DNA of 64,000 bases, taken from NCBI GenBank assembly GCA_034008185.1, contig CM067083.1:125072337-125136336 (forward strand). The letters are read 5' to 3'. The translations under genes were made by a program, and so were the position numbers. Below are positions 22,101 to 30,105 of this stretch, piece after piece (position 1 is the first letter of the stretch; each line of letters opens with the position of its first letter). Under the pieces are notes generated by a model. The model was not told the origin of the DNA. It saw only the letters and a program-made list of their open reading frames with translations, and ran no database searches. Source of the DNA: Gorsachius magnificus. Its lineage: Eukaryota; Chordata; Aves; Pelecaniformes; Ardeidae.

Positions 22101-25100
22101 GGCTGGGTGGAGGAAAGGACTTCTCCCTGTTAAACCAGCCCAGAAACTGGTATTTTAACCACACTCCTCTCCGGGTGATCACGCTGGGGCGCTGCCTCCA
22201 GCTCTCTCGCTCCTTATAAATGGGAATAGCTACTAATAAAAACGTAATAGAGCAGCTTTATAAATTATGAGGCTGTCGCAGGCCCAAGCGCTGTGTAAAG
22301 CGGCAGAGAAAAGCATTCTTGTAATTAACCCAAACACATTCCTGCTGTTCACAGCCAAGCCACGACGCCATTAGACATCTGCTTCTCATTTACATGAAGT
22401 CTTTATCACACGTGCATTTGGCTCATGCTTCCTCCTCGCCCGACGAGAAAGATTCAGTTACTTAACTCTCTGGCAAGAGCATCTCCCCAAGGGCCTGGCC
22501 CAGCATCCCACGTACAAGGGCACTCCTGCCCCCGGGAGCAAACGTACGAGCAGGGAAGGGCATGAGACAGGCGTAACCACGTCCGGAGAATTGAAGCTGG
22601 ACCTTCTGGAGACCCCCCTTCACCCACTGGCCAGTCCGACCCTCCGAGGACAGGGGCGGGCGAGCGTGCCAAACTCTGGCAGCCACCAAGCATTCAGGTC
22701 CCCTTCCCGGCCGCCCCGCTTACCGGTCATGTTATCGTCCAGGGGCATGGACAATCCCACATCACAGATCTTGACAGCTTCAAAGTCACCTTTAACAACC
22801 ACGTTGGAAGACTTGATATCTCCGTGGAGCAGCTTCTTGTCGTTGTGAAGGTACTAAGAGGGAGAGAGGAGCTGTTAGCACCCACTTACAGATACATCTA
22901 CAGAGAAGCAGGAGCCATCAGATTTAGACCACAAAGCACCAAGAGTGGCTAGAAAGCTGCCCGGCAGAAAAGGCCCTGGGGGGGTTGGTCGAAAGGGGGC
23001 TGGATATGAGCCAGCAGTGTGCCCAGGTGGCCAAGAGGGCCAGCGGCATCCTGGCTTTTATCAGGAGTGGTGTGGCCAGCAGGAGCAGGGCAGGGACCGT
23101 GCCCCTGTGCTGGGCACTGGGGGGGCCACCCCTCGAATGCTGGGGTCAGGGTTGGGCCCCTCCCTCCCCAAAGGACCTGGGGGGGCTGGAGCGTGTCCGA
23201 GAGGGCAGGGGCGGGAGGGGGGGCCGGCCAAGCTGTGCCAGGGCAGGGTGAGGTTGGCCCTGGGGAACAATTCCTTCCCCCAAGGGCTGTCAGGGGCTGG
23301 AAGGGGCTGCCCAGGGAAGGGGTCGAGTCCCCAGCCCTGGGGGGATTGAACAGCCGGGCAGAGGCGGTGCTGAGGGCCAGGGTTTGGGGGTAGGATGGCA
23401 GGGGTAGGGGAACGGATGGTCTGGGGGAGCTTCAAGGGCTTTTCCTTTCTGTGTAGGGCCTAAACCATTCTGTGAACTTCTTAACGTTTAACATATTTAG
23501 CCTTAAAACGTCGAGGATGGGTCAACACCTACCTGTGACAGGTACAGAACACAGGGCAGGCTGTGCCAGCCCGGTTTTGGAGGCCTTTTAGTGACAGACT
23601 GCGAGAAGCGCCTCTAGCAACGAGCACATGAGAGCGGATGACCGAGCCACATCCGCTTTATCCCGGGATACTTTACCCCAAGCGCTGGCATAGCCAGGGG
23701 GGAGGCTCAGAGGCCGGGCTGTGGTTTAGGCAGAGCACCGCCAAGTCTCCATTTCCCCCTTTTTCCCCTTAAATGCAGCCTCAGCTTGGTGAGAGCTGGT
23801 ATGCAAGCAGCACTGGCTGGCAGCCGCAGGCATCAGCTAGCCATTGTCACTGCCAAGGCCAGCCTCCTCACCGGCTAGCAAGCAGGGACAGCAGGTAGCC
23901 CCAGGGGAAGGCAGTGGGGCATTTGTGACAAACCACCCCTGTTGCATTTATTTTTTTATATGACTTCAATCTCAAGCTCTGAGGCTCAGTTTTCACCCAA
24001 GCCTGTACAGCAGCCTGGTAAAAAAAAAAAAAACAAAAAACAAAAAACAAAAAACCACCAAACCAAACAAAACCACCTAAAAACCCACCCAAAAACCCCA
24101 CCAAGGCCTCTCAATGAAGCGCCAGAGCATCTGCCCTCCCTCTGCTGGCATGGCCTCCTCGCACCCCAAATTCAAGTCTTTTCCCCATGTCAGTAGTGAC
24201 TTCAATTCCACACCGAGCAGCTACGGTTCACGTTAACCATACCTTCAGCCCCCTCGCCATGCTCAAGGCGACTTTGAAAATCGTGGCAGCAGGGAAAGGG
24301 CCCAACTGGTCTGTGGCTCTGTCATCAATTAAGTCACTGAGAGATTTTTCTCCTCCGTACTCCATGGCCAGGCACATGCTTCCATCATTGGCCTTGGTAA
24401 AGGCACGGTAACCTTCCAACAAAGATTGGTTTGTTAGTTAAAAATAAAACCCAACCAAAACCTTGTTGAGGTAAAGGAGCTCCCTCCTCTGGGAGAGCCC
24501 CTAGCAGCCCCTGGGCCGCTTCCCAGGACACCTGTGCGCCCCTTGCCAGGGGCAGGGAGGTTTTATCCCGATTTTTGCAGAACAGAGAACCAGGAGAGAG
24601 GAGGGAGCAGCAGCAGATCCGCAGGACCAGCGTCTCCAGTTGCAAAGATAAGGAGCCGCGGAAGCAAGATGGAGAGCAGAGGGGCTTTTGGGAAGGGCAA
24701 GCCCTCATCTCACAGGGGCCCTTCCACAAAGAACTTCATGAGGTCCAACAAGGCCAAGGGCAGGGTCCTGCACCCGGGTGGGGGCAACCCCCGGTATCAA
24801 TACAGGCAGGGGGGTGAAGGGATGGAGAGCAGCCCTGCCCAGAGGGACCTGGGGGTGCTGGGGGGTGAAAAAGCCAGGAGCCAGCAACAGGCGCTGGCAG
24901 CCCAGAAAGCCAACCCTGCCCTGGGCGCCCCGTCCCATGGGCCGGTGCCCTCAGCACAAGGAGGACATGGACCTGTTGGAGCGGGGCCAGGGGAGGGCTA
25001 CTAAAATGCTCCGAGGGCTGGAGCCCCTCTGCTCTGAGGCCAGGCTGGGAGAGTTGGGGGTGTTCAGCCTGGAGCAGAGGAGGCTGCGGGGAGACCTGAT

Positions 25101-27906
25101 TACAGCCTTTCAGTATCTAAAGGGGGACTATAGGAAAGATGGGGAAAATCTTTTTAGTAGGGCCAGCTGGGACAGGACAAGGGGGGATGGCTTTAAACTG
25201 AAGCAGGGGAGGTTTAGACTGGATCTAAGGCAGAAATTCTTTCCAGTGAGGGTGGTGAAAGCCTGGCAGGGGTTGCCCCGAGAGGGGGTGGAGGCCCCAT
25301 CCCTGGGACCATTCCAGGCCAGGTTGGCCGGGGCTGTGAGCAACCTGATGTGGTTCAAGGTATCCCTGCTCCTGCAGGGGGGTTGGGCTGGGTGGGCTCT
25401 GGGGGTCCCTTCCCACCCAAAACATTCTATGATTCTATAAGACTAACACGCACACAGACTGTCACGTAATCTTTCTTCCCCCACCTTTTACTCCTAGCTG
25501 TAAGTGCTACACTTCAGGTGGAGCCAGAAATGGCAAAGTCTTGCATAACGGCACAGCAAGAGACTTATCCCGGCAGATTTCAGGTGCCTTTTACAAAAAA
25601 GAGCAGTGAAATGTTTGGGATGTGAACGGTTGAGACCGTCTGTGCTCTTAAATTCCTGCCAGAAGCAAGACACGCTGTCTCAGGGATACAAAGTCCTTTG
25701 CATACAGCATTTCTAATGTAAATGACCTCGGTGTGACTAAAGTGGCTTCTCAAAACACTCCCACCCCGAGAGCCAAGAGCCTGGCAGAGCCTCGATCATC
25801 ACTTACAAAGCTGCGACATCGGGGCAGGACCTGGAGCCTTATTTCGTAACGCAGAAGCCATCCCAAGTATCGCTGAGGTATCGCCTGTCCTCTGCAACGT
25901 CACGGCCGTCTCTCCCCTCCCGGAGGCCCTAAACTCAAGCTGGGCAGGCGGTGGCTTTTCCAGAACTGGTTCTCTTCGTGCCGGAGGTGCCCCGCAGTGC
26001 CAAGCCAGCAAGGAGGCAGCTCTCAGCTCCCGGGGCAGCCCCGCAGCACGCCGGAGCCCCACCATCACCCTTTCCGTTGGGTAATTTGAATTTAATTTTA
26101 ATCTAAACAAGGTCCACGGAGGGCCCAGCAACCTGTCTCTGAAGCGTAAGGACGGGGCAAGCACGCGGTGATGCTCCCCCCCGCGCATCCTCCAGACTTC
26201 CAGAGCCGGAGGGGGAGGTCTGTCACCCACAGCCCTCGGGGCCAAAGGAGCCCAGAGCTGGGGAGGGCAGAGAAACCCAGCACAAACCCTGCAGCAGCCC
26301 CACCACATCCCATCACCTGGCTCCGGACTCGGCTCCTGCAGCTTGATTTGCAATTTAAGCAACGCAGGCAGGGCTGGAAACTTACCCACGATGTTTGGGT
26401 GCTGGAGGTTTTTCAAGATCTTGGCTTCATCATTCAGTCTCTGCTGATAGACGTTTTCCTTGCCACCCTTGCATTTGGAATAAATTTTCTTCACGGCCCA
26501 AGGGGAGCGAGACAAACCTCTGGGAGATCTGCACGGGCAAAGTCACACGGCTTGGGACCGCTCTGTCTGTAAGCGGCACTGCAGTTTAAAGCTTGCACGG
26601 GTCACTGGGGAGCTATTCTGGAGAGCGTCTGCCTTTGTTTTGGGGAATTAATGATAAACAGGGTTAAAAGAAACTGAAGTTTGCTAACGTGAGCAGGGCA
26701 GAGGTGCGCAGTGACGCTTTATCCGTGTACCGGGCTCCTCCATCAAATTCTTGAGCATTTCACAACAGGGATTGTATTGATGTTTGTTTTCAGGTGGAGG
26801 AGCTGAGGCTCGGGGAGGGAAGCAGCTCACCCAGCAGGCCAAGGCAGAGCCAGGAACGGAGGCCAAACACCTGAATTCCAGGCCAGGGAATGGCTGATGG
26901 GGTTATCCCAAAATGACAGGCTCCTTCCCAGCACCAGGGACAGCTGTGACAAACCACTCTGTGATTCAATCGCTTTCCCTCCCCTATATTATTCCTAGAG
27001 GAACACAAAGATGCCAAGCCCAGTTCCCGCCTGCGCTCTCGCACCTACCTTTTCATCAAGTAGACGTTGACCCCAGTGCCGGATCCAAGCTTCTGCATGA
27101 AGGGAGAGGCTGGGATAGTGACAGAAACCAGCCCCCCATCTAAAAAGAGAAGAGAAACCCAGCCCCATCGGTCTCTGATGTTCAAGCCTGATCTTAGGTG
27201 CAGCTTTTTGGTCTTGTCTACCCTCTGGGCTAAGCAACTGTAGTGGGTTTGGCTGGGACAGAGTTAATTTTCTCCACAGCATCTTGGAGGGGGCCCCATT
27301 TTGGATTTGTGATTAATATAGTGTTGATAACGCAGGGGCAGGTTTTTTTGCACAGCCTCAAGGCCCTTCTGCTTCTCCCACTGTTGGTCTGGGGGGGTAC
27401 AAGGAGCTGGGAAGGGACATGGTGGGGGGACAACAGACCCCAAATGCCAACAGGGACATCCCAGACCATATGATGTCGTGCTCAGCAATAAAGCTGGGGA
27501 GGAGGAGGAAGAGGAAGGAGGGACATTCAGAGCCATGGTTCGAGTCACCGGGGAGGCCCAAACACCCATGGGCCGATGGGGAGCGGCAAGCGAATTCCTG
27601 AGTTTGCTTCGCTTACGCACCCAGCTTTCGCTTCACCCATCGAACCGGTCTCATCTCAACACATGAGTTCTTTTGCTTTTACCCTTCCGATTCTCTCCAT
27701 CCTGCCTGGGGGAGTGAATGAGCAGGGCCGAGCTGCCTGCGGGGGTTAAAACCATGACACCAACCCCACAGGCTGGTTTGACACCCACGGCAAAGCCTTT
27801 GGTTTCCCTGCCAGCCCCGTGGGAAATATTTAGGGCTCACACCTGAACGCGACTGACTGGGCTTCTCCTTGGGAGCCGGGCTGTTTTCAGACTTGAAGGC
27901 TTCCAT
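18950..27906 (-). CDS. PBK: PBK/TOPK, PDZ-binding kinase (complete, seven coding exons)
   Basis: PBK is a MAPKK-like serine/threonine kinase active in mitotic and other proliferating cells. Exons in reading order: 27906-27843, 27139-27049, 26528-26386, 24412-24243, 22853-22724, 21106-20930, 19137-18950. They total 963 nt, so 320 residues plus TAA, against 322 in human, and all phases close. The glycine loop is KLGSGTG (about residue 40), the catalytic lysine is in WAVKK (about 65), the catalytic loop is HGDIKSSN (about 166) and DVG (about 187) stands in place of DFG; HGD and DVG are typical of this family. APE-region sequence [12 protein letters not shown] and the C-lobe [18 protein letters not shown] follow. 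Ser9-Pro10 sits where human has the CDK1 site Thr9-Pro10. The C-terminus ends EGPAPE and lacks the human ETDV PDZ ligand. Transcription starts from the CpG island near 28.9-29.0 kb. Confidence 0.97.
19224..19909 (-). mobile_element. CR1 LINE fragment (type A tail), 0.7 kb
   Basis: It starts GAATGGTTTGGGTGGGAAGG after a C run and continues to CCCCCAGCACCCCCAGGTCC. It lies in the PBK intron between exons 6 and 7, in the same orientation as the gene. Confidence 0.9.
20335..20627 (+). mobile_element. CR1 LINE 3' fragment (diverged type C)
   Basis: It has GCATCCTGGCTTGTATCAGG and ends AACCCAAACCATTCTGTGAT. More base changes than its relatives and an internal deletion suggest an older copy. Confidence 0.85.
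20930..21106 (-). CDS. PBK: PBK coding exon 6 (177 nt)
   Basis: Acceptor TTTCCTTGCAG, donor GGAAG|GTTTGT. It codes for [18 protein letters not shown] then [18 protein letters not shown] and [11 protein letters not shown]. It covers the activation-segment end and helix F region. The acidic stretch after IDL is shorter than the Asp/Glu run I recall in human PBK. Confidence 0.97.
21107..22723 (-). other. PBK: PBK intron with unique AT-rich core
   Basis: No repeat was recognised. The 22205-22440 part is AT-rich single-copy sequence with TAATTA-like sites in a GC-rich setting; see findings. Confidence 0.45.
22724..22853 (-). CDS. PBK: PBK coding exon 5 (catalytic loop)
   Basis: The acceptor is CCTCTTAG and the donor GACCG|GTAAGC. 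It codes for [20 protein letters not shown], then the metal-binding DVG in [16 protein letters not shown]. The HGD and DVG variants of HRD and DFG are the usual ones for PBK. Confidence 0.97.
23008..23476 (+). mobile_element. CR1 LINE 3' fragment (type C tail)
   Basis: It starts CCAGCAGTGTGCCCAGGTGG and ends TAAACCATTCTGTGAA. It lies in the PBK intron between exons 4 and 5, antisense. Confidence 0.9.
24019..24098. repeat. A-rich simple repeat
   Basis: An A run passing into CAAAAAA and ACCAAACC-like repeats, in a PBK intron. Confidence 0.8.
24243..24412 (-). CDS. PBK: PBK coding exon 4 (170 nt)
   Basis: The acceptor is GTTGGAAG and the donor CTGAAG|GTATGG. It codes for [31 protein letters not shown], and [18 protein letters not shown]. 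The hinge sequence LAMEYGG matches human. Unlike the other acceptors, this one has only a short pyrimidine run before AG. Confidence 0.95.
24733..25440 (+). mobile_element. CR1 LINE 3' fragment (type B tail), 0.7 kb
   Basis: It starts TTCATGAGGTCCAACAAGGC and ends AAACATTCTATGATTCTATA. It has the complete CR1 terminus and lies in the PBK intron between exons 3 and 4, antisense. Confidence 0.93.
26386..26528 (-). CDS. PBK: PBK coding exon 3 (catalytic lysine)
   Basis: The acceptor is TTTGCCCGTGCAG and the donor CGTGG|GTAAGT. It codes for [18 protein letters not shown], then [20 protein letters not shown]. It carries the ATP-anchoring lysine and the alpha-C glutamate (DEAKIL). Confidence 0.97.
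27049..27139 (-). CDS. PBK: PBK coding exon 2 (glycine loop)
   Basis: The acceptor is CTCTTCTCTTTTTAG and the donor GAAAAG|GTAGGT. It codes for [20 protein letters not shown] followed by [21 protein letters not shown] and [10 protein letters not shown] match human. The second residue of the loop is Ser (GSGTG), where I recall Phe in human. Confidence 0.96.
27239..27759 (+). mobile_element. Solo LTR of an avian endogenous retrovirus
   Basis: It starts TGTAGTGGGTTTGGCTGGGA and ends GGGGTTAAAACCATGACA, so it has TG...CA termini over 521 bp. The order GGACAGAGTTAATTTTC, CATATGATGTCGTGCTCAGC, AATAAAGCTGG, TTTTGCTTTTACCCTTCCGA is that of an LTR I know from many bird genomes. Flanks GCAAC and CCAAC are a possible imperfect 5-bp target duplication. 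No internal retroviral sequence is present. It sits in the PBK intron between coding exons 1 and 2, antisense to the gene. Confidence 0.7.
27843..27906 (-). CDS. PBK: PBK coding exon 1 with start codon
   Basis: The ATG at 27906-27904 opens [20 protein letters not shown]; the donor is TCAG|GTGTGA. An acceptor (CTGTCGCAG) 21 bases upstream shows that this exon also carries the last part of the 5' UTR (27927-27907). The N-terminus is short and diverged, but Ser9-Pro10 aligns with the CDK1-phosphorylated Thr9 of human PBK. Confidence 0.9.
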
Positions 27907-27927
27907 CGCCGCAAACCGTTCCGATGC
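27907..27927 (-). other. PBK: PBK 5' UTR, second exon part
   Basis: Twenty-one bases between the acceptor (AG at 27929-27928) and the ATG. The bases before the ATG, GGCGGCG then ATGG, give a good start context (G at +4). Confidence 0.6.
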
Positions 27928-28189
27928 CTGCGACAGAGGAGAGACTTAATGACACCTCCACCCCCCAAAAATGCCGGAGGGAAGCCTGGCACCGGTGCCC
28001 CAAGGGAATTGTAAGCGATGCGGCCCCAAGGGGGGGCTGGCAGGGGTGTGGGAAGTGTCCCCAGGGTGCTCCCACCAGGACGGGGACCCCCCAGCCCTCA
28101 GCACAGCTGGCACCACGGCAGAGGGGGACTGAAGTTCCCATGCCCAGGGTGAAGGGGGGTCCCAGGTCAGGGAGGGCAGGGGGGATGGC

Positions 28190-28620
28190 AGGAGAGGGCT
28201 GCTGGGGGCCATCTCTGAGGATGGGGGGTCCCAGATTTGGGGGGAAGGACTGCCAGGTCCCATTTCTGGGGGTGGGGAAGGGTCCCAGGTTGGGGGGGAT
28301 GGGGACAGGAGAGGGCTGCTGGGGGCCATCTAGAGGTGTGGGGGTCCCAGATCAGGGGGGGAGGACTCCCAGGTCCCATTTCTGGGGGGGGGCAGGTTGG
28401 GGGGGGTGGCAGGAGAGGGCTGCTGGGGGCCATCTCTGGAGATGGGGAGGACTCCCAGGTCCCACCCCTGAGGGGGAAGGAGGGGTGGGATTTCCCAGGT
28501 TGGGGGGAGAGAGAGGAGAGGGTGGGAGGGGGCCATCTAGGGGTGGGGGGGGAGAGGAGAGGGCTGCTGGGGGCCATCTAGGGGTGGGGGAGTCCCAGAT
28601 CAGCAGGGGAGGACTCCCAG
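28190..28620. repeat. G-rich minisatellite in PBK first intron
   Basis: About four diverged copies of a 105-140 bp unit. Landmarks are GAGGGCTGCTGGGGGCCATC at about 28195, 28311, 28415 and 28558, each followed by GGTCCCAGAT and GACTCCCAGGTCCC blocks. There are many runs of four or more G on the plus strand. Confidence 0.8.
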
Positions 28621-28917
28621 GTCACCCTTCTGGAGCTGAAGGGGGTGTTGGGGGGGTCCCAAGTTGGGCAGGGGAGGAGGAGAAGCTCCTGGGTGCTGTC
28701 TCTTCCGGACCCACGGGGGCCCAGGCCCATGGGGGGGCCCGGGTTGGGGGGGGTGGGCCGGGCGGGCGGCAGAGGCCTCCGGATCCCACGGCAGGGCTGG
28801 GAGGGGCGGTACCAGGCCGGGGGCAGAGGGGGCAGCCGGAGCCCACCTCAGCGGGGCGAGCCCCCCACCCAGCAGCACGAACCGGGCCCCGGGCCCCCGC
28901 CCCGCCGCCGTTGTTAC

Positions 28918-28995
28918 CTCACGCCGCCGCCGCCGCCGCCGTCGTTTGAAACCCGCGCGCGGGAACCCCGCCTTCCCGCTACAGCGGCCGCGGGC
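28918..28995 (-). other. PBK: PBK non-coding first exon (5' UTR)
   Basis: A donor TGAG|GTAACA at 28917-28916 on the minus strand pairs in principle with the acceptor at 27929-27928. The exon lies in a CpG island and includes a CGG triplet run (28922-28940). The upstream edge is an estimate; the start site cannot be read from the sequence. Confidence 0.5.
28945..28960 (-). promoter_or_regulatory. PBK: CDE/CHR-like cell-cycle element
   Basis: TTTGAA on the plus strand (28945-28950), then ACCC, then GCGCG. This is a CHR hexamer with a CDE-like GC box at 4-bp spacing, read in inverted orientation relative to PBK. DREAM/MuvB complexes use such pairs near the start sites of G2/M genes. Confidence 0.4.
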
Positions 28996-29159
28996 GGACA
29001 AACCCCGCAGGGGGCGGGGCCGAACGCGGGGGCGGGGCCGAACGCGGGACGGGGCCTGCAGAGCGAGGCTGAGGGGGGCGTGGCGTGGATGAGGGGGCGT
29101 GGTGGGTCTGGGGCGTGGCGGGGCTGAGGGGGCGGGGCCTGGAGGCGCCCGTCGTTGTG

Positions 29160-29690
29160 GGGGGAAGGGTCCCCAAGTGCTTTTTTTTGGGGTGGGGGTG
29201 TCTGTTGGGTCCCCAGGGCCTTGGGAGGGGCGGGGGGCAGCTGTGAGGGGTCCTCGGGGCTTCGGAGGGGGCACCAGGGTCGCCCGCCCTTTTTTTTTTG
29301 GGGGGGGGGGGGGTGTCTCCATGGGATTCCCCAGGATTTTAGGGGGAGTCGACATGGGGTCTCTGAGTCCTTCAGGGGGGGTCTCTAGGGTGCAGCAGGG
29401 TCCCCAAGTCCTGGTGGGGGGGTCTCCTGGGGGTCCCCACGCCCTCGGGAGGGACCTCTGGGGGTCAGTGGGGTCCCCAAGCCCTTGCGGGGGGGTCTAG
29501 GGGGTGGGGTCCCCAAGCCCTGGGGGGGTCTCAGGGGGGGTTCCCAAGCCCTTTGGGGGGGGTCTCTGGGGCTCAGCAGCATTCCTAAGCCCTTGGGGGT
29601 CTCAGGGGGGGTCCCCAAGCCCTGGGGGGAGGGTGTCTCTGTGAGTGGGCTTGGGGGGGGGGGGGGGCCAGGCACCCCAGGGTGCTCTGC
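29160..29690. repeat. G-rich intergenic array between PBK and SCARA5
   Basis: Repeats of GGGGTCCCCAAGCCCTGGGG with linkers of varying length, about 25-40 bp apart, and long G runs (for example near 29300 and 29651). It fills most of the gap between the PBK promoter and the SCARA5 3' end. Confidence 0.8.
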
Positions 29691-29829
29691 ACCCCCACCC
29701 AGCACCCATGGGCTTCTTGTACCGGGCTGAGCCAGACCCAGGGGGTGTTTCCCCCCCTAGACCCCCATGGATCCCCCATCGCTCTTTGACCCGCCCCCCC
29801 CCAACACGGCTGTGCCAGCACGGTAGAGA

Positions 29830-29968
29830 ATAATAAAGAGGCATTTATTTCTCTAATAATAAAACCATTTCAGGAAGCACAGGTGAGATCCGTGGGGCGG
29901 GCCGAGCCCCCCCCTTTGGACCCCCACAGCCAGACTGGGGGGGATGTGGGGGGTTCCCCCTCCCCCCA
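29830..29968 (-). other. SCARA5: SCARA5 3' UTR and poly(A) signal
   Basis: AATAAA on the minus strand at 29849-29844 lies about 120 nt after the stop, giving an unusually short 3' UTR. Plus-strand AATAAA hexamers at 29832-29837 and 29858-29863 sit in the same spot. A longer isoform cannot be excluded. Confidence 0.65.
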
Positions 29969-30105
29969 TCACGGCGTCAGGCATTTCACGCCGGCGTCCT
30001 CGGCGTGGCCGCAGTTGGTCTTGCCCCAGCTGGAGAAGCTGCAGCGCAGAAGGCTCTCCTCGGTCCCCTTGCAGGAGACGTCGTCCATCCAGATCCTCCC
30101 CGTGC
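29969..30105 (-). CDS. SCARA5: SCARA5 last exon (SRCR second half)
   Basis: The acceptor is CCTGTTTTTGCAG. It codes for [20 protein letters not shown], then [20 protein letters not shown] and CLTP with TGA at 29971-29969. It holds four of the six SRCR cysteines. GRIWMDDV and NCGHAEDA are SRCR hallmarks. Confidence 0.97.

Larger units (their letters stand above)
28700..29160. promoter_or_regulatory. PBK: CpG island, presumed PBK promoter
   Basis: A GC-rich, CpG-dense stretch holding repeated GGGGCGGGGCC (Sp/KLF-type) boxes at about 29013-29060 and 29110-29145, and the CGG run of the first exon. There is no clear TATA box. It lies directly upstream of the predicted PBK first exon and about 0.9 kb from the SCARA5 3' end. 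Confidence 0.75.

Noticed and set aside
27924..28949. 341-codon plus-strand open frame over the PBK promoter
   Set aside because: Gly/Arg-rich translation of a G-rich minisatellite and CpG island, antisense to PBK, with no domain.
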